From: Hyphomicrobiales bacterium
GTDB taxonomy: Bacteria; Pseudomonadota; Alphaproteobacteria; Rhizobiales; Xanthobacteraceae
Assembly (NCBI GenBank): GCA_027307405.1
Contig: DAHUXA010000013.1
Span: forward strand, 1 to 39,371
Reading direction: 5' to 3'
DNA length: 39,371 nucleotides
Under the pieces are notes generated by a model. That model was not told the origin of the DNA, did no database searches, and saw only the letters and a list, made by a program, of their open reading frames with translations. Of this stretch, positions 15,559-23,080 are shown piece after piece. The first letter of the stretch is position 1, and each line of letters opens with the position of its first letter. The translations under genes and the position numbers were made by a program.

Positions 15559-15798
15559 TCACGCGACCAACAACGACGGAAAGAACGCTCTTACCGCAAC
15601 ATCATCACTCACAGATTCGGCATCGGCGGGCACCAATGCCGCAGTTTCGAACCGACAGCCACATCTCGAGCAGGACCAAAGATTGAGGACATGCCGCTCG
15701 TCCTCATATTCGGACCATTCGGGAGCGATCAGTAGATCCCCACATTGAACGCAGGTCATTCCGTAGTCGGAACGACGCGTGGACGCTATCGTCGTCAT
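15559..15798 (-). CDS. Small zinc-ribbon protein
   Basis: 79 residues with two CxxC pairs, MTCVQCGDLL and WSCSRCGCRFET, which should bind one zinc ion, separated by a IAPEWSEYEDERHVLNLW segment. Similar short zinc-ribbon proteins are common in Bradyrhizobium and have no known role. AGGAGG precedes the ATG at 15798. It is transcribed away from hsp20; a FixK/FNR-like box at 15877-15890 is centred 85 bases before the start, which would place a class II promoter start about 44 bases upstream of the ATG. Confidence 0.75.
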   Translation of the reverse strand: MTTIASTRRSDYGMTCVQCGDLLIAPEWSEYEDERHVLNLWSCSRCGCRFETAALVPADAESVSDDVAVRAFFPSLLVA

Positions 15799-15876
15799 GG
15801 TGACCTCCTTGCTTTCTTGCTTTTTTTGTAAGCAAACGAAACTATGTCAGTCGAATTTCTGGCGCCGTGGTTCGCC

Positions 15877-15890
15877 TTGATCCAGGTCAA
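15877..15890. promoter_or_regulatory. FixK/FNR-like operator, proximal to the zinc-ribbon gene
   Basis: TTGATCCAGGTCAA matches the TTGAT-N4-ATCAA palindrome at all but one base. Its centre is 33 bp (about three helical turns) from the second box at 15910-15923. The position fits control of the minus-strand zinc-ribbon gene. Confidence 0.6.
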
Positions 15891-15909
15891 AAAAGCCCGC
15901 GATATTTTT

Positions 15910-15923
15910 TTGACCGGGATCAA
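15910..15923. promoter_or_regulatory. FixK/FNR-like operator, proximal to hsp20
   Basis: TTGACCGGGATCAA differs from TTGAT-N4-ATCAA at one base. A class II promoter with the box at -41.5 would start near 15958, 28 bases before the Hsp20 ATG, with an AT-rich stretch (CTAATAAA) in the -10 area. This suggests low-oxygen induction of hsp20 by a FixK/FNR-type regulator. Confidence 0.65.
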
Positions 15924-15985
15924 TTGTTTTTCCGTGGATTGATCAAAACTAATAAAGAGGTCTTATCAATACGGAGGACTTTGCC

Positions 15986-16528
15986 ATGGCTGAAACTGTA
16001 ACCAAAATCCCCGTTAAAATTCAGGAAAAGGCCGCCAGCCTTCCGTCCACGACGCAAGCATGGCCACCTTTCTTGAGCCTTCGCCGGGAAATGGATCGTT
16101 TGTTCGACGACTTCGGTCGGGGCTTCTGGCGGCTTCCCACCCGCGGCTCAATATTCGATGTCGAGCCGTTTTGGGGTGGTGAAGTAAAATGGGACGCTAC
16201 CCCGGCTGTCGATATCGCCGAAAGCGAGAAGGCCTACGAGCTCACGGCTGAATTGCCCGGCATGGATGAGAAGAACATCGAGGTGAAGGTCGCCAACGGC
16301 AACCTGATCATCAAGGGCGAGAAGCAGGAAGAAAAAGAGGAGAAGAAGAAGGATTATTATATGCGTGAGCGCAACTTTGGCTCTTTCGAGCGCCGCTTCG
16401 AGATGCCAGAAGGCATCGACTCAGACAAAATCGAGGCGAGCTTCAAAAAAGGCGTACTCACGCTGATACTTCCCAAGAGGCTTGAGGCTCAAAAGCCCAC
16501 GAAGAAAATCGAGGTCAAGGCTGCCTAG
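15986..16528 (+). CDS. Small heat-shock protein Hsp20 (alpha-crystallin family)
   Basis: 180 residues. A variable N-terminus with LSLRREMDRLFDDFGRGFW, typical of class A rhizobial Hsp20s, precedes the alpha-crystallin domain (about 70-165): PAVDIAESEKAYELTAELPGMDEKNIEVKVANGNLIIKGEK, a Lys/Glu-rich loop, YYMRERNFGSFERRFEMPEGID and the GVLTLILPK strand. The tail ...KKIEVKAA holds an I-x-V motif for oligomer contacts. It is an ATP-independent holdase in the cytoplasm. GGAGG precedes the ATG. Two FixK-like boxes lie upstream and a strong terminator follows; no ROSE-type leader was evident. Confidence 0.95.
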   Translation: MAETVTKIPVKIQEKAASLPSTTQAWPPFLSLRREMDRLFDDFGRGFWRLPTRGSIFDVEPFWGGEVKWDATPAVDIAESEKAYELTAELPGMDEKNIEVKVANGNLIIKGEKQEEKEEKKKDYYMRERNFGSFERRFEMPEGIDSDKIEASFKKGVLTLILPKRLEAQKPTKKIEVKAA

Positions 16529-16567
16529 TAGACTATTCTATGGTCGCGCCCTCGACCGAATCAAACT

Positions 16568-16598
16568 TAAAGCCCCGGCATCGTCCGGGGCTTTTTGT
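16568..16598 (+). terminator. Rho-independent terminator of hsp20
   Basis: AAGCCCCGG pairs with CCGGGGCTT around a 6-nt loop and is followed by a T-rich run (CTTTTTGTTT). It lies about 40 bases after the hsp20 stop. Confidence 0.9.
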
Positions 16599-16661
16599 TT
16601 GGTGCTCGCGCCGCGGATGTCAGGGCTTGGCCTCTCGTCCCGGCCAACGATTGAGGCGGGC

Positions 16662-16826
16662 CTAGTCCTCTTCGATCGGATCGCCCGCAGCTATCTGCTT
16701 CTTCACTTCTTCGGCGAGTAACTGGAGGATTTTTTGGCGGCCAACCTCGTCGGTTAATGTCTCAAGCAGCTGGCGATAGTGCCTAACATTCTCGCGACGT
16801 ATGAAACGCGCCGTCGAGGGGTCCAT
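16662..16826 (-). CDS. Small helical hypothetical protein (54 aa)
   Basis: The frame reads MDPSTARFIRRENVRHYRQL, then LETLTDEVGRQKILQLLAEE and a tail ending AGDPIEED. The NVRHYR.LLET.TDE..R.KILQLLAEE pattern is one I recognise from uncharacterised small proteins in Bradyrhizobium. It should fold as two amphipathic helices. GGAGA lies about 8 bases before the ATG at 16826. The palindromic FixK/FNR-like box at 16874-16887 is centred 54 bases upstream, a good distance for a class II promoter with a ~13-base leader. Confidence 0.65.
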   Translation of the reverse strand: MDPSTARFIRRENVRHYRQLLETLTDEVGRQKILQLLAEEVKKQIAAGDPIEED

Positions 16827-16873
16827 GGCCCGTCTCCATGGTTGCCGCCGCCCGTTCGCATGCTAGCCGGCCT

Positions 16874-16887
16874 TTGAGCTAGATCAA
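16874..16887. promoter_or_regulatory. FixK/FNR-like operator between two divergent small genes
   Basis: TTGAGCTAGATCAA matches TTGAT-N4-ATCAA except one base. It is placed between the 54-aa gene on the minus strand (start 16826) and the 65-aa gene on the plus strand (start 16921). Spacing fits the minus-strand gene better, because a box at -41.5 on the plus strand would put transcription start at the ATG itself. Confidence 0.55.
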
Positions 16888-16920
16888 GGTGGCATAGCCG
16901 GCCAAGGGTAAGAGAGGTAT

Positions 16921-17118
16921 ATGTGGTGGCATGTCAATTTTATCGAGGACATTCCGACGGACCGTGACTTGCTTCTAGCAGTCAAGGATGGCGACGGCAT
17001 GCACGAACTTGTTTTTCCTTGTCGCCGTCTCGGAAAGTCCTGGATCGACGCCAAAACTCGGCGGCCCCTGGAAGTTCGTCCGACGCATTGGCAAGAGTGG
17101 CCAAAGGACAAAAAATAG
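16921..17118 (+). CDS. Small hypothetical protein (65 aa)
   Basis: Starts MWWHVNFIEDIPTDRDLLLA, continues VKDGDGMHELVFPCRR and ends with RPLEVRPTHWQEWPKDKK. The strand-rich, Trp-containing sequence looks like a small folded domain and is clearly protein-like, but no known family is recognised. AGAGAGG lies just before the ATG. It shares a spacer containing a FixK/FNR-like palindrome with the divergent 54-aa gene. Confidence 0.6.
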   Translation: MWWHVNFIEDIPTDRDLLLAVKDGDGMHELVFPCRRLGKSWIDAKTRRPLEVRPTHWQEWPKDKK

Positions 17119-17315
17119 ATTGCCAGGCGGTCGATTAAGACTGCGGCCGGGCCTGTCCACATTGGGTCAAATGTTGACGTTGCTCAGAAGCCGGCACCAT
17201 GCTGCGCCCGACTACCACTCTGGGGATCAAAGCAAAAATTTATTCTCAATTTACGCCGCGCGCAGCCCGACTAGACTTAAAAGCTTCTGGGGGCGCGGCG
17301 AACAAGGCTATCGAC

Positions 17316-17504
17316 ATGTTTACCGTCATATTCGGTGCGGCTCTGGTGGCCGTCACCAGCGCAAGCTTTTGGTATTTTTTGCCACGCAAGGGCCAGGTGC
17401 ATCCGCTCGTTGAAAAGTTTGACGGCGGCTCGATAATCACGCTTGCGATTATGACCATATTCACGACCGGCGTCGTCATGATGTTCGCAGGATTCTTAGG
17501 CTAA
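17316..17504 (+). CDS. Small two-span membrane protein
   Basis: 62 residues with two hydrophobic spans: FTVIFGAALVAVTSASFWYFL (about 2-22) and ITLAIMTIFTTGVVMMFAGFLG (about 41-62), joined by a hydrophilic PRKGQVHPLVEKFDGGS loop. This type of short protein recurs in Bradyrhizobium genomes without a known role. The ATG at 17316 starts directly with the first span; the open frame upstream to 17199 carries no family character. The 200 bases between 17118 and 17316 hold nothing else I can support. Confidence 0.65.
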   Translation: MFTVIFGAALVAVTSASFWYFLPRKGQVHPLVEKFDGGSIITLAIMTIFTTGVVMMFAGFLG

Positions 17505-17601
17505 CGAATGCTCATAGGGCGGCTTTTCTCGCCCGAGCTTCTCTCTCCGAGCACTGATCCTCGCGCCGAAACTCCTCAGCCGCAGGATCAATGCGGCCGT
17601 T

Positions 17602-17829
17602 CTATTTTGCTCCAGCCGCAACGCATTCATTCACGAAGCGGGAGCGGTCCTCCATTTTGATTTTCTGCTGCTCGGCTCGCTTTTCGCATTCCCGCATTTT
17701 CTGCGCCTTGTTGGTTGGCATCATTTTTTCCGGGGCGGTGGCCTTCATGTGCGGCACCTGTGCAGAGGCGGCGTGAGCGAGACACAAGGTCACTACGGTA
17801 AGAAATATCGTCAAGCGGTTCGGGTGCAT
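17602..17829 (-). CDS. Secreted PsiF-repeat-like small protein
   Basis: 75 residues: signal peptide (about 1-23, LCLAHAASAQ), a short linker, then KAQKMRECEKRAEQQKIKMEDRSRFVNECV. The spacing of the two cysteines and the KM.EC...A....(K)..R..F...C pattern resembles one PsiF repeat (PF07769), a short periplasmic motif of unknown role. PsiF proteins of enterobacteria have two repeats; only one is visible here, so the match is tentative. The ATG at 17829 begins a good signal peptide. Confidence 0.65.
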   Translation of the reverse strand: MHPNRLTIFLTVVTLCLAHAASAQVPHMKATAPEKMMPTNKAQKMRECEKRAEQQKIKMEDRSRFVNECVAAGAK

Positions 17830-17910
17830 GAACGCCCCCCTGAATGCCTTTATAGATTATCGCGCAAAGGAGCGCGGGAGCAACCCAATGCACGGAGATC
17901 GCGAGGCTTT

Positions 17911-19464
17911 TCACTCATTAAGTGAGCCTGTCTGAGGCCTCGTGCCTCTCGCCCAAGGTACGACTATGAGGGCGGCAATCGTCGTCAACGCGACCAGAGC
18001 CCAGGCATCGTTGATAGCGTCCACAAAGCCCACCTTCTCGATGAGCGGGGCCAGCATCGCCTGCTTTTCGGGATCGAGCAGGGCGGGCCCGAAGGCTTCA
18101 GGCGGAATGCCGAGCATTTTTGCTGCATTCAGATCACCAGCCGCATGACGATTGATAAGCGTCCGCGCATGTTCGGGTGCGCGCGTGTAAATGACAGTAT
18201 CGATTATCGCAATTCCGATGGCGCCGCCGAGATTGCGCATGAGGTTGAACAGGCCGCTGGCATCGGCAATCGCCGTCTTGGCCAATTGCCCGAGGGCAAG
18301 CTGCGTCGGAGGCAGAATGCAAAACATGATGGCACAGCCGCGCACCAACTGAGGCCAGAACATCTCATCGAAGTCTGTGGCTCTCGATTGAAAAGCGCTC
18401 ATCGCCAGCCCGATTCCAAAGAGCAGAAAGCCAAACGCTATTAAAAGACGTTCGTCAAAACGACGGACCAAAACCACTACAACCGGAGCGACGACAAGTT
18501 GCGCCGCGCCCGTTACCAGCATGATCCTGCCGATCTCGAGTGCGTTGTGTGCCCTTACATAGGCCAGAAAAACCGGCATGAGATAGACCGATCCAAAAAG
18601 TCCCATCCCAAGTACAAAACTGAGCACACAACCAATCGAGAAGTTCCGATCACGAAAGGTTCGCAGATCGACCAATGGCATTGGCGAACGCAGAGTCCGA
18701 ATCACAAATCCAACCGCGGTGATCAGGCACAAGCCGAGGAGGCCGGCAGCGAGCAGTGAAGTCCAGCCGCGCTTAGGGGCTTCCTTGATCGCGATTTCCA
18801 GCGCTGCAAGGGCGACCGCCCCGAGCCCCAACGAGGTGACGTCTAAATGACGAACCTGATCGAAAGATGCCTGCTCTCTCGGTAACGACACCGACGCGAC
18901 CAAGGCGGCGATAATCCCAGGCAAAACGTTTATCAAGAAGAGCCACGGCCAGGAATAAGTCTCGGTGATCCAACCTCCCACAATCGGCCCCACAGTCGGG
19001 GCAAGAACGGCCAAGACCCCCGCGATCATCGTTGCGAGTGGCTGGAGTCGAAATGGAAACAACAGGAAGATTGCCGAGAAGACCGCTGGAATCAAAGTGC
19101 CGCCCGAAAATCCTTGCAATACGCGAAACGCGATCAGGGACGAAAAGCTTTCGCTGGCGGCGCAAGCGATCGATGCAAGTGTAAACAGAGAGACGGCAGA
19201 CACGAATAGCCATCGCATCGTAAGCACTCGCGCCAGGAGTCCGGTTAGCGGAATTGAGATGATTTCCGCGATCAAATATGCGGTTTGAATCCAGCTCATT
19301 TGCTCTTGCGCAATATTCAGTGCTTGTTGGATGGTCGGCAGCGACGTTGCAACGACTTGAACATCAAGAACCGCCATGAACATGCCGATGCACATCATTG
19401 CGAAACCGGTCCAGACAGTAGCCGGGACAGAAGACGCCGCGTGATTTTCAACCTCAGTGATCAT
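17911..19464 (-). CDS. MFS multidrug efflux transporter, DHA2 (EmrB/QacA) family
   Basis: 517 residues with about 14 hydrophobic spans. The first span contains the DHA2 signature AVLDVQVVATSLPTIQQALN (about residues 32-51), followed by MSWIQTAYLIAEIISIPLTGLLA. The antiporter motif C appears as LAPTVGPIVGGWITETYSWPWLFLINVLPG. Such proteins export lipophilic drugs by proton antiport across the inner membrane. EmrB-type pumps usually pair with an HlyD-like EmrA protein and an outer-membrane channel; neither is adjacent, so it may work alone or with parts encoded elsewhere. No clear ribosome-binding site precedes the ATG. Confidence 0.92.
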   Translation of the reverse strand: MITEVENHAASSVPATVWTGFAMMCIGMFMAVLDVQVVATSLPTIQQALNIAQEQMSWIQTAYLIAEIISIPLTGLLARVLTMRWLFVSAVSLFTLASIACAASESFSSLIAFRVLQGFSGGTLIPAVFSAIFLLFPFRLQPLATMIAGVLAVLAPTVGPIVGGWITETYSWPWLFLINVLPGIIAALVASVSLPREQASFDQVRHLDVTSLGLGAVALAALEIAIKEAPKRGWTSLLAAGLLGLCLITAVGFVIRTLRSPMPLVDLRTFRDRNFSIGCVLSFVLGMGLFGSVYLMPVFLAYVRAHNALEIGRIMLVTGAAQLVVAPVVVVLVRRFDERLLIAFGFLLFGIGLAMSAFQSRATDFDEMFWPQLVRGCAIMFCILPPTQLALGQLAKTAIADASGLFNLMRNLGGAIGIAIIDTVIYTRAPEHARTLINRHAAGDLNAAKMLGIPPEAFGPALLDPEKQAMLAPLIEKVGFVDAINDAWALVALTTIAALIVVPWARGTRPQTGSLNE

Positions 19465-19588
19465 TGCTGTATGTGCCAGGAAGCGGAATTGCGTGACGGA
19501 TCGTCCACCAGGACAATTCCGACATCAGTGAGAAATGTGGCGTAGTTTCGGAAAGGGACAGGCCGACATTGGGCAACGGCGTTCGATG

Positions 19589-21634
19589 CTAGCCTTGGCT
19601 ATTGTTTTCCAGCAAGCCGAGCGCGCGACGCAGCGCATCCGCCGCTGCCTTGCGCTCGTCGCCTGACATGCGGTCGACTTCGAGCTCCAGCCGCAGATGC
19701 GCTGTCCCGGCGTGTTCCGGATCCTGATTCACCCCGATCACCGCATATGTTGCGACCGGCTCCGCAATGCCTTTGACTTGCACGTGGCCGCGCTCCTCGC
19801 AGCGCACGTTGTCCTTCACGAGCGCGTAGGTCTCGAATGAGATCAGCACTCCGCCGGGCGGTGCTTCATGCTCCAGCCGCGAAGCAAGGTTCACGGTGCC
19901 GCCAACCATCGTGTAGTCCATGCGGTCGTCGCTGCCGAAATTGCCGACCGTACAATAACCCGTGTGAATGCCGATCCGGGACCGCAACGGCGTCGCGATA
20001 CCGCTGTTGCTCCATTCATGCGCCAACTCACCGACGCGCCTTTGCATGGCGATCGCCATCTGAACGCAGGCGAGGGCATCTTCCTTCACGCCGAGTGTCG
20101 CCGGATCCCCAAAGAACATCACAATGGCGTCCCCGACATATTTGTCGATGGTCGCGCCGTATTGCAGCGCGATCTTCGACATTTCGGTCAGGTAGTGGTT
20201 GAGGAGATGGGTAAGGTCCTCTGACTCCATCTTGTCGGTAATTTCGGTGAACCCGACGAGGTCGGAAAAACAGACCGTGAGCTTCTTGCGTTTGCTGACG
20301 ATCTTGACGTCCTGCTGGCCGGTGAAGATCGAATCATACACCTGCGGCGCCAGATACTTTGCCAGCTTGGCCGACAGCGCGGTCAAGGCATTGGATTTCT
20401 CGGTGAGATCTTGCTCGCGCTGTTTAAGCTCGGTGATATCGGAATAGACCGAGACGGTGCCTCCGTCCTCGGTTCGCCGCTCGCTGACCATCACCCAGCG
20501 GCCGTCCGCGCGCTGCTGCACCTGCGGTTCGCCCGGATTGCGATGTTGCTGCAACCGTTCCGCAATCCATTCTTCAACGCGGCCTTGCGCATCCTTGACG
20601 TAGCCACACTCGGCGGCTCGGCGAATGATGCTTTCAAAGGTCGTGCCGGCACTTAGATCGATGTCCAGGCCGGGGTAAAGCAGATTGCGGTAGCACGAGT
20701 TGCAGATGACAAGCTGGTCTTCCCCATCGTAACAGACAAAACCCTCAGAAATGCTCTCGATCGCCTCAGCGAGCCGCTTTTCGCTGCGCAACCTGCTCTG
20801 CTCGGCGCGACGCAGCGGTGTGATGTCATAAAGCCAATAAAGCCGCTTGCCGCCGGCGACTGCGACGTGGCCGCCGTGGTAGACAACCTGGACATAAGAG
20901 ATCAACAGGTTGAGCAACTCGCCGTTCTTGGTCTTCCAGATCACCTCTTCGTTCAGCAGCTGGCCGCCGCGCGTCCGCAGCAGGTCTACCACGCGAGCAC
21001 GGTGATCGAGGTCGTGCCAGAACCGTTTGGTGTCGAATAGTTCGAGTTCCTCTTTCTCATAACCCGTCAGTTCGCGCAAACGCCAATTGTGAAACAGTAG
21101 CCGTCCGTCCTCGTCGACGACGCTCACCGCAGCAGGACTGTAGTCGAGGATTTCGCGAAGCTGGCGCTCCTGCTCGACGACTTGTGCCTCGTGATTCGTC
21201 AATGCAGTGATGTCGTAAATCCACAACACGCGTTTGCCGCCGACGAAGCTGACGTGCCCTCCGTGGTACGCGACTTGCACATACGACAGCAGGAGATGAA
21301 CGAGCGTGCCTTTCTTGGTGCGCCATACAACCCTTTCATTCAGAATCTGGCCGCCCCGCTCCTTTAATTGATTGATAATCCGCGTGCGCTGATCGAGGTC
21401 ATGCCAATGCATACGGGTGTCGCAAAGATCGAGCTCATCCTTGCTGTATCCCAAAATCTCGCGCAGCCGCGCGTTGTGGTATAGCAACCGGCCATCCTCA
21501 TCCATGACCAGCAGCGCCGCGGGACATAACTCCAATATTTCGCGGAATTGGCGCTCGTGCTCGGCCGCCTCGACTCCAAGAGCGACTCCGCCATTGGTCG
21601 CCGCCGATCGGTTTGCTGTCGTGTCAGAAGACAT
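19589..21634 (-). CDS. Class III adenylate/guanylate cyclase with three PAS domains
   Basis: 681 residues, no membrane span. Two PAS domains (about 25-150 and 153-275) are near-duplicates: each has REIL..(C/S)PAA...DEDGRLL.HN, a WHDLD segment, V.W.TK.G.L..LL.SYVQV.YHGGHV and GGKR..W.YDIT. A third, different PAS (about 285-405) ends VYSDITEL. The cyclase domain (about 445-640) has the metal-binding Asp in FSDLVGFTE and in YVGDAIVMFFG, plus YTMVGGTVNLASRLE with the transition-state Asn and Arg. The Thr in YTMVGG is the type found in class IIIb enzymes. The cytoplasmic protein probably couples a PAS-sensed cue to cAMP (or cGMP). Confidence 0.92.
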   Translation of the reverse strand: MSSDTTANRSAATNGGVALGVEAAEHERQFREILELCPAALLVMDEDGRLLYHNARLREILGYSKDELDLCDTRMHWHDLDQRTRIINQLKERGGQILNERVVWRTKKGTLVHLLLSYVQVAYHGGHVSFVGGKRVLWIYDITALTNHEAQVVEQERQLREILDYSPAAVSVVDEDGRLLFHNWRLRELTGYEKEELELFDTKRFWHDLDHRARVVDLLRTRGGQLLNEEVIWKTKNGELLNLLISYVQVVYHGGHVAVAGGKRLYWLYDITPLRRAEQSRLRSEKRLAEAIESISEGFVCYDGEDQLVICNSCYRNLLYPGLDIDLSAGTTFESIIRRAAECGYVKDAQGRVEEWIAERLQQHRNPGEPQVQQRADGRWVMVSERRTEDGGTVSVYSDITELKQREQDLTEKSNALTALSAKLAKYLAPQVYDSIFTGQQDVKIVSKRKKLTVCFSDLVGFTEITDKMESEDLTHLLNHYLTEMSKIALQYGATIDKYVGDAIVMFFGDPATLGVKEDALACVQMAIAMQRRVGELAHEWSNSGIATPLRSRIGIHTGYCTVGNFGSDDRMDYTMVGGTVNLASRLEHEAPPGGVLISFETYALVKDNVRCEERGHVQVKGIAEPVATYAVIGVNQDPEHAGTAHLRLELEVDRMSGDERKAAADALRRALGLLENNSQG

Positions 21635-21729
21635 GCTGTTTCCGGCGGGCTGACCTGGGAAATACGAGTATCATTCCCCCGATGCTCAGAACAAGCCATG
21701 GTATCGGCTCAAACTAGCACACGGAAAGA

Positions 21730-21760
21730 GATGTCGGCTGCGGGTCAAAAGCGGACGTTT
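21730..21760. repeat. Dispersed intergenic palindrome
   Basis: GATGTCGGCTG and AAAAGCGGACGT arms flank a GGGTC centre. It lies between the divergent cyclase and hydroxy-acid oxidase genes. Nearby (21684-21698) is GCTCAGAACAAGCCA, which recurs at 36609-36623. Confidence 0.6.
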
Positions 21761-21819
21761 CTAGGCCGCCGTTCTGGTTTACTCTAGCGGGCTCGAATGT
21801 GCGATTTCCGGGAGGCAGC

Positions 21820-22977
21820 ATGCGATTAAACCATTGCTTCAATTATCACGATTTCCGGGAATTGGCGCGACGGCGTCTTCCAGCTCCCATCTTCAACTAT
21901 ATCGACGGCGCAGCCGACGATGAGACCACGTATCGACGAAATACGGCTGCATTCGAAGAATGCGATCTCGTACCGAATGTTTTGAGCGGTGTAGAGCACG
22001 TCGACTTGTCGGTTGTTGTCATGGGGCAAAAGCTGGAGGTGCCGTTTTATTGCTCACCGACGGCTCTGCAGCGGCTCTTTCACCATCAGGGCGAGCGCGC
22101 AGTGGCACAGGCTGTGCAAAAATTCGGGACGATGTTTGGAGTTTCATCGCTTGGCACAGTCAGTCTTGAGGAGATTTCGTCCAGCTTCTCGTTTCCGCAG
22201 GTGTATCAATTCTACTTTCACAAGGACCGGGGCCTGAACAAGGCAATGCTCGAGCGGGCGCAAGCCGCCGGCGTGCAAATCATGATGCTGACTGTGGACT
22301 CGATCACCGGCGGCAACCGCGAGCGGGATCTTCGCACCGGATTTTCAATCCCGTTTCGGTTGACTCTGGAAGGCATGATCCAATTTGCCTTTAAGCCGAA
22401 ATGGGCAATCGATTACTTTACTCACGAGAAATTCCGGCTGCCGCAATTGGAACAGCACGTCGTCATGTCGGGGGGCGCAACTTCGATTGGCGATTACTTC
22501 ACAAATATGCTCGACCCGTCGATGAACTGGCAGGATGTGGCCGAGATGGTGAAGCACTGGCAGGGCAAGTTTTGCCTCAAAGGCATCATGAGTGCTGAAG
22601 ACGCAAGACGGGCCGTCGATATCGGCTGTGCCGGCATCGTTGTTTCGAATCACGGCGGGCGCCAACTCGACGGATCGCGCGGGTCGTTTGACCAACTTGC
22701 CGAAATTGTCGATGCGGTAGGCGACAAGATCGATGTCCTCCTCGATGGCGGAGTTCATCGTGGGACACATGTGCTCAAGGCGCTTTCCTTAGGCGCCAAG
22801 GCTGTGGGACTGGGCCGCTTTTATCTATTCCCGCTCGCCGCAGCGGGACGACCTGGTGTAGAGCGGGCCCTTGGATTGATGCGTACGGAGATCGAACGCG
22901 ATATGAGGCTCATGGGATGCGGCTCTATCGCCAGATTGTCGCGGGCCAATCTCAGATTTCGTAATTCGTCTCACTGA
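21820..22977 (+). CDS. FMN-dependent alpha-hydroxy-acid oxidase/dehydrogenase (LldD family)
   Basis: 385 residues of the FMN TIM-barrel family that oxidises L-lactate, glycolate or similar 2-hydroxy acids. Landmarks: IFNYIDGAADDE with the N-terminal Tyr, PFYCSPTALQRLFHHQGE, YQFYFHKD, MLTVDSITGGNRERDLRTGF, FCLKGIMSAEDARRAVDIG with the FMN Lys, IVVSNHGGRQLDG with the catalytic His and Arg, and VLLDGGVHRGTHVLKALSLGAKAVGLGR for the FMN phosphate. The usual WFQLY is YQFYF here, so the substrate may be unusual. GGGAGG precedes the ATG at 21820, excluding the upstream ATG. It is divergent from the cyclase and convergent with the propeller protein. Confidence 0.92.
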   Translation: MRLNHCFNYHDFRELARRRLPAPIFNYIDGAADDETTYRRNTAAFEECDLVPNVLSGVEHVDLSVVVMGQKLEVPFYCSPTALQRLFHHQGERAVAQAVQKFGTMFGVSSLGTVSLEEISSSFSFPQVYQFYFHKDRGLNKAMLERAQAAGVQIMMLTVDSITGGNRERDLRTGFSIPFRLTLEGMIQFAFKPKWAIDYFTHEKFRLPQLEQHVVMSGGATSIGDYFTNMLDPSMNWQDVAEMVKHWQGKFCLKGIMSAEDARRAVDIGCAGIVVSNHGGRQLDGSRGSFDQLAEIVDAVGDKIDVLLDGGVHRGTHVLKALSLGAKAVGLGRFYLFPLAAAGRPGVERALGLMRTEIERDMRLMGCGSIARLSRANLRFRNSSH

Positions 22978-23026
22978 AAAAAGTAACGCTGGTTTTTCCG
23001 ACCTCGACCGACCTGCGACCCTTGAC

Positions 23027-23053
23027 GATGTCCGCCTTGCCTCAAAAGCGGAC
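23027..23053. repeat. Dispersed intergenic palindrome
   Basis: GATGTCCGCCTT and AAAAGCGGAC arms with GCCTC between. It lies in the 103-base gap between the oxidase stop and the end of the convergent propeller gene. A second partial copy (GATGTCTGCG) follows at about 23072. Confidence 0.65.
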
Positions 23054-23080
23054 GGCGGACAAATCCTTACGATGTCTGCG

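Noticed and set aside
17516-17600. GGGCGG...CGCCC hairpin after the two-span membrane protein
   Set aside because: Short stem with T bases in the loop instead of after the stem; not a convincing terminator.
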